DNA from: Bugula neritina
Taxonomy: Eukaryota; Bryozoa; Gymnolaemata; Cheilostomatida; Bugulidae
DNA: 64,000 nucleotides
Reading direction: 5' to 3'
NCBI GenBank assembly: GCA_964035545.1
Contig: OZ037770.1
Coordinates: 10,834,463 to 10,898,462 of the forward strand
Below the pieces are notes generated by a model that was not told where the DNA came from, did not search any database, and saw nothing but the letters and a program-made list of their open reading frames with translations. The position numbers and the translations under genes are program-made. This document shows, in pieces, positions 60,956-64,000 of the stretch (positions are counted from its first letter, which is position 1; each line of letters starts with the position of its first letter).

Positions 60956-63344
60956 CTCACAAATATCTAATATACCTGTAGCAGAGAAACAATTTTGTAG
61001 CAAACTTTCAAGAATTATGTTTCAGTTGAAGAAAACATGTTGTTATCACCGATGCAAAAATTTATTAAAATTATAATAGCATTTCTAGTGATCCTTCAGA
61101 AGTACAGTAAATGGTATAAAGATATTGATTATGGTACGGTCAAGAACCTTTATTTCATGAGTTGTGCAAACTAATAATACTAATTGCTTTTATTTCATTT
61201 TGAAAAAATAAGTTATACTTGTAGAAGTAATCAGAAATTAAACAAAAACACATGTATATGCCAAACAAAACTAGTGATTGATCATGTTCTTTAATCTAAA
61301 ATAATGAACTTTACTTAAAGATTGCATTTGCAAACAACTTTTATTTCAAAGGCTATAAAAATAAAATCAATGTTTTACCTGTTTGTAACATGAATACAAA
61401 TAAATGCGTTTTGAACGAATATACTAAACATGCATTTCAAATACATAACCTGTTCAAATCTGCTTAACCTTTGACAAAATGCTGCATAAAATAAATACTT
61501 TTATGGTTACACATTTATATTTGCATAATTGTAAAATTTTCCTACTATATCAATTTAATTTTTTAATTTTTTAATACCAAGGGGTGTATAGCACAATTTA
61601 TTTAAACGATTTTACATAACTGATTAGCTCAAAATGTATAGAGCATAAATTATAACTATTCATGCTATCTTGCCTGCTTCAATCTTTTAATTTATCTATG
61701 ATTTTCTTTTAATTAAGTAAATTGCATTTTACCCAAAAATTTTCTCATTGCACAAATTAAAACTCTTATAGATTATCACTGCATATAATATAATAAACAT
61801 TTATTGTAATTAAAAACTTAAAAGCCTAAACTATATAAAGAAAAATAGGCTATATGGCGCTGCGAGTATTTATTAACATTATATAAAATAATTTATTTCC
61901 TAAACATATTTTTTTTGTCATAATAATAATTACTTTAAAAATTTTATCAACGAATGTAGTATTGCAATTAAAACTTTCTTTATTTTATTCATATAACTAA
62001 TAAACTTATATAGTCTGAGAAGGGTTTGCTTAATTTCTCCTGCCTTGTGGGCTAAAATTTGTATTGCTGATAAAGAAGCCATGTAATTAGAGCTATAATT
62101 TTTGTAATATCAACAAATACTTTTGTGAACTCACACCCAAAAGTTTAACAGAAACAATGCTGAATTTTACTTTTCTCATTATCTGATTCCAAGGAACAAT
62201 ATACGTACAAACCAATAAATGTATAGCTTGTTGTTTGAGTTACATAATAGTATGATTTTCAAAATCATCTGCTTTTAATTAACTAAAATAAATACATTGA
62301 TTTTTGCAGACAAAAGTGTTTATAGCTTCAAGAAGCATTGTATGTAATTGGTTTGGAATTTTAATGTTTATTTCATTTCAGATAAGATTTATATAATGAG
62401 CAAAATAAGCTGCCGTGCATATTGCACAAATATGACACGCATGAATGTGTTGAATGCAACCAAACAACAGCGATGTATTACAGATGCCCAAAATTCACTC
62501 TTCAAAGGTTTTCAATTTATTTATTTAATGACTAAAATTAGTTTAAAATAAAAAAATGTTTGATATATTTTTACAGCAATTGAAATATTAAATGTTTGAT
62601 CTTAAACTTTCATGCTGGCTTTAAATCTAATGCATGTATAAATATAATCTTAGGTTACAATAATTAAAAAAGTAAATTTCAATGTGATGTATATTATTGT
62701 TTTTTATTTTGCATTTTTATTCAGAAACTTTGAAGTGTAGTTCTATAATTCTATCAATCAGGCTGTATGATATGAGGCTCTCTACCAAAGTAATTTTAAG
62801 TTTTCAACAAGTTTTCGTTAAGCTGATGTTCAGGGAACTTTATTTGTTATGCAACATTTACAACATATATAATTTATAGGATAACATACAGAATAATATT
62901 CGATTCATTTTAGATTTAACATAATACCAATTGGTTTAGGAAGTTTTACAATATACATCATAAAATAGCAGTCCAGATGATTGAGGCAACAGTGGAACTT
63001 TCAAAATAAATCAATTACGATATATTATAAGTTAGGTATACTGTAACCTTGTTGACCAAAACGTGTGCTCATGCCAAACCCAAAAACAAACTTAAATGTA
63101 TGTCTTTTTAAGGTGCTTTGTGCTAAATTTTGTCCAAATAATTCATGTTTATACTAATAATGAATTTTAATCAAAGTCTGCATTATATACTAGAAGCTAG
63201 CCTTTTTTAAGCTGTTTAAACCCTCCTCAGTATTGGGCATGACTACATAAATAATATATGTTATGAAAAGATAAAGACAACTACACTAGCACTTGTAGTA
63301 CAACATGACAGTATTCATTATAAGAATTCATCAACTTCCAGTTC
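60956..63344. other. Spacer between tandem lectin copies
   Basis: AT-rich, with only short ORFs that lack splice support. It contains the upstream region of lectin copy 1 and the 3' flank of copy 2. I see no extra lectin exon here. Confidence 0.6.
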
Positions 63345-63580
63345 CTAATAGCCATGAACTTCAATCTCATGCAGATTAAGGATTGTTTCTGCATTGAACA
63401 AAATCTGAACAAAGCGGCCACTGATTGGTTGATCACATGTAATCAGATTGTAGTATTGGTTGAGATAACCATCAACATATTTACACAGAACTTCTCTGTT
63501 AGATCCAGTAAACTCTATATCTTCCTCTACCATAGCAACTGTAACTTCTGTGTTGATTGATCTTCTGCTAAAACGTGTTT
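63345..63580 (-). CDS. F-type lectin, terminal exon of tandem copy 2 (rest lies beyond the window)
   Basis: This 236-nt exon starts after a TTTTTTTCAG acceptor with the same phase as exon 4 of the complete copy and has the same length, ending HGY then TAG. Its 78 residues match the copy at 58746-58981 except at about a dozen positions: the first residues differ (ETRFSR against GIDQSQ), plus scattered changes such as N/E, T/N, H/R, R/E, T/I and N/H. Those charge changes lie in or near the loop that follows the lectin strands, so ligand preference may differ. Upstream exons (signal peptide, PAN module, WWRVDLG exon) should lie at coordinates above 64000; I see none in 63581-64000, which is AT-rich. 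Confidence 0.85.
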
Positions 63581-64000
63581 CTGAAAAAAATCATATTTTT
63601 ATAGAGGGTATTATAGTGTGTTTTGCATAATTTACCATTTATTTTTGCAAGCATTGCTTTGCATGATTTAAATAGATTCGGTACCAAGTTAGATGTTATG
63701 TTAATAATTTATTTAGTGTCGCTTTTACGGTAATAAAAGAATTCCGCATATTACTTAACACAAAATATATAAAATATTTCTTTATTTGTAAAATATTGTT
63801 ACTTCCAAATAAAATTTTTGCAATAGTAAATGTGTTATTTGCATATAGCTATCAATTTGGGCTGGCCAGAAAATAAAATACATTACAAAAATAACCTTCA
63901 ACAAGTAATTTATATATACTAAAATAAGGACAAGACAGTCTTGCTGCACGGTCAAAAATAAATTAATTAAATGTTTAAATATTACAGATGGCTTGGATTC

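Overview
The window is nuclear DNA of an animal. It is visibly AT-rich, its genes are split by GT-AG introns, and it carries a tRNA-derived SINE family, foldback elements, a solo LTR-like block and many micro- and minisatellites. The protein families present (CREB3L, Bcl-2/BOK, RWD-RING, PAN plus F-type lectin) fit an invertebrate metazoan. A lophotrochozoan is my guess, but I cannot name the species. All gene models were built by hand from splice consensus and reading phase, so every exon join is a prediction.

Layout: (1) 120-5347, minus: an ankyrin-repeat protein with a coiled-coil, acidic and uncharacterised C-terminal half; its 5' exon was not found. (2) 7771-12509, plus: a seven-exon gene for a 206-residue protein, possibly ciliary or axonemal, built of exons too short to stand out as ORFs. 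(3) 12871-17946, minus: an acidic, Ser/Asp-rich nuclear-type protein, converging on gene 2 with crossing polyadenylation signals; its introns hold a 36-bp tandem repeat and an LTR-like block. (4) 21052-36570, plus: a complete nine-exon CREB3L-family ER-membrane bZIP factor of 522 residues with a 20-bp minisatellite in intron 5. (5) 40129-43790, plus: a complete RWD plus RING-H2 protein, a likely E3 ubiquitin ligase. (6) 50439-56234, plus: a complete four-exon BOK-like Bcl-2 family protein with a C-terminal membrane anchor and a degenerate BH3. (7) 58746-60955, minus, and 63345-63580, minus: one complete and one partial copy of a tandemly duplicated secreted PAN plus F-type lectin gene.

The genes look like an ordinary animal neighbourhood, not an operon or one system. 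CREB3L (ER stress signalling), BOK-like (membrane-associated apoptosis control) and the RING ligase could meet functionally in ER or mitochondrial stress, but linkage alone does not show that.

Between genes, 5.4-7.7, 18-21, 36.6-40.1, 43.8-50.4, 56.2-58.7 and 61-63.3 kb hold mostly AT-rich DNA with repeats. The clearest repeats are a SINE with two well-marked target-site duplications, a foldback family in three places, a GATCGATC-rich inverted-repeat element in a BOK intron, and several single hairpins.
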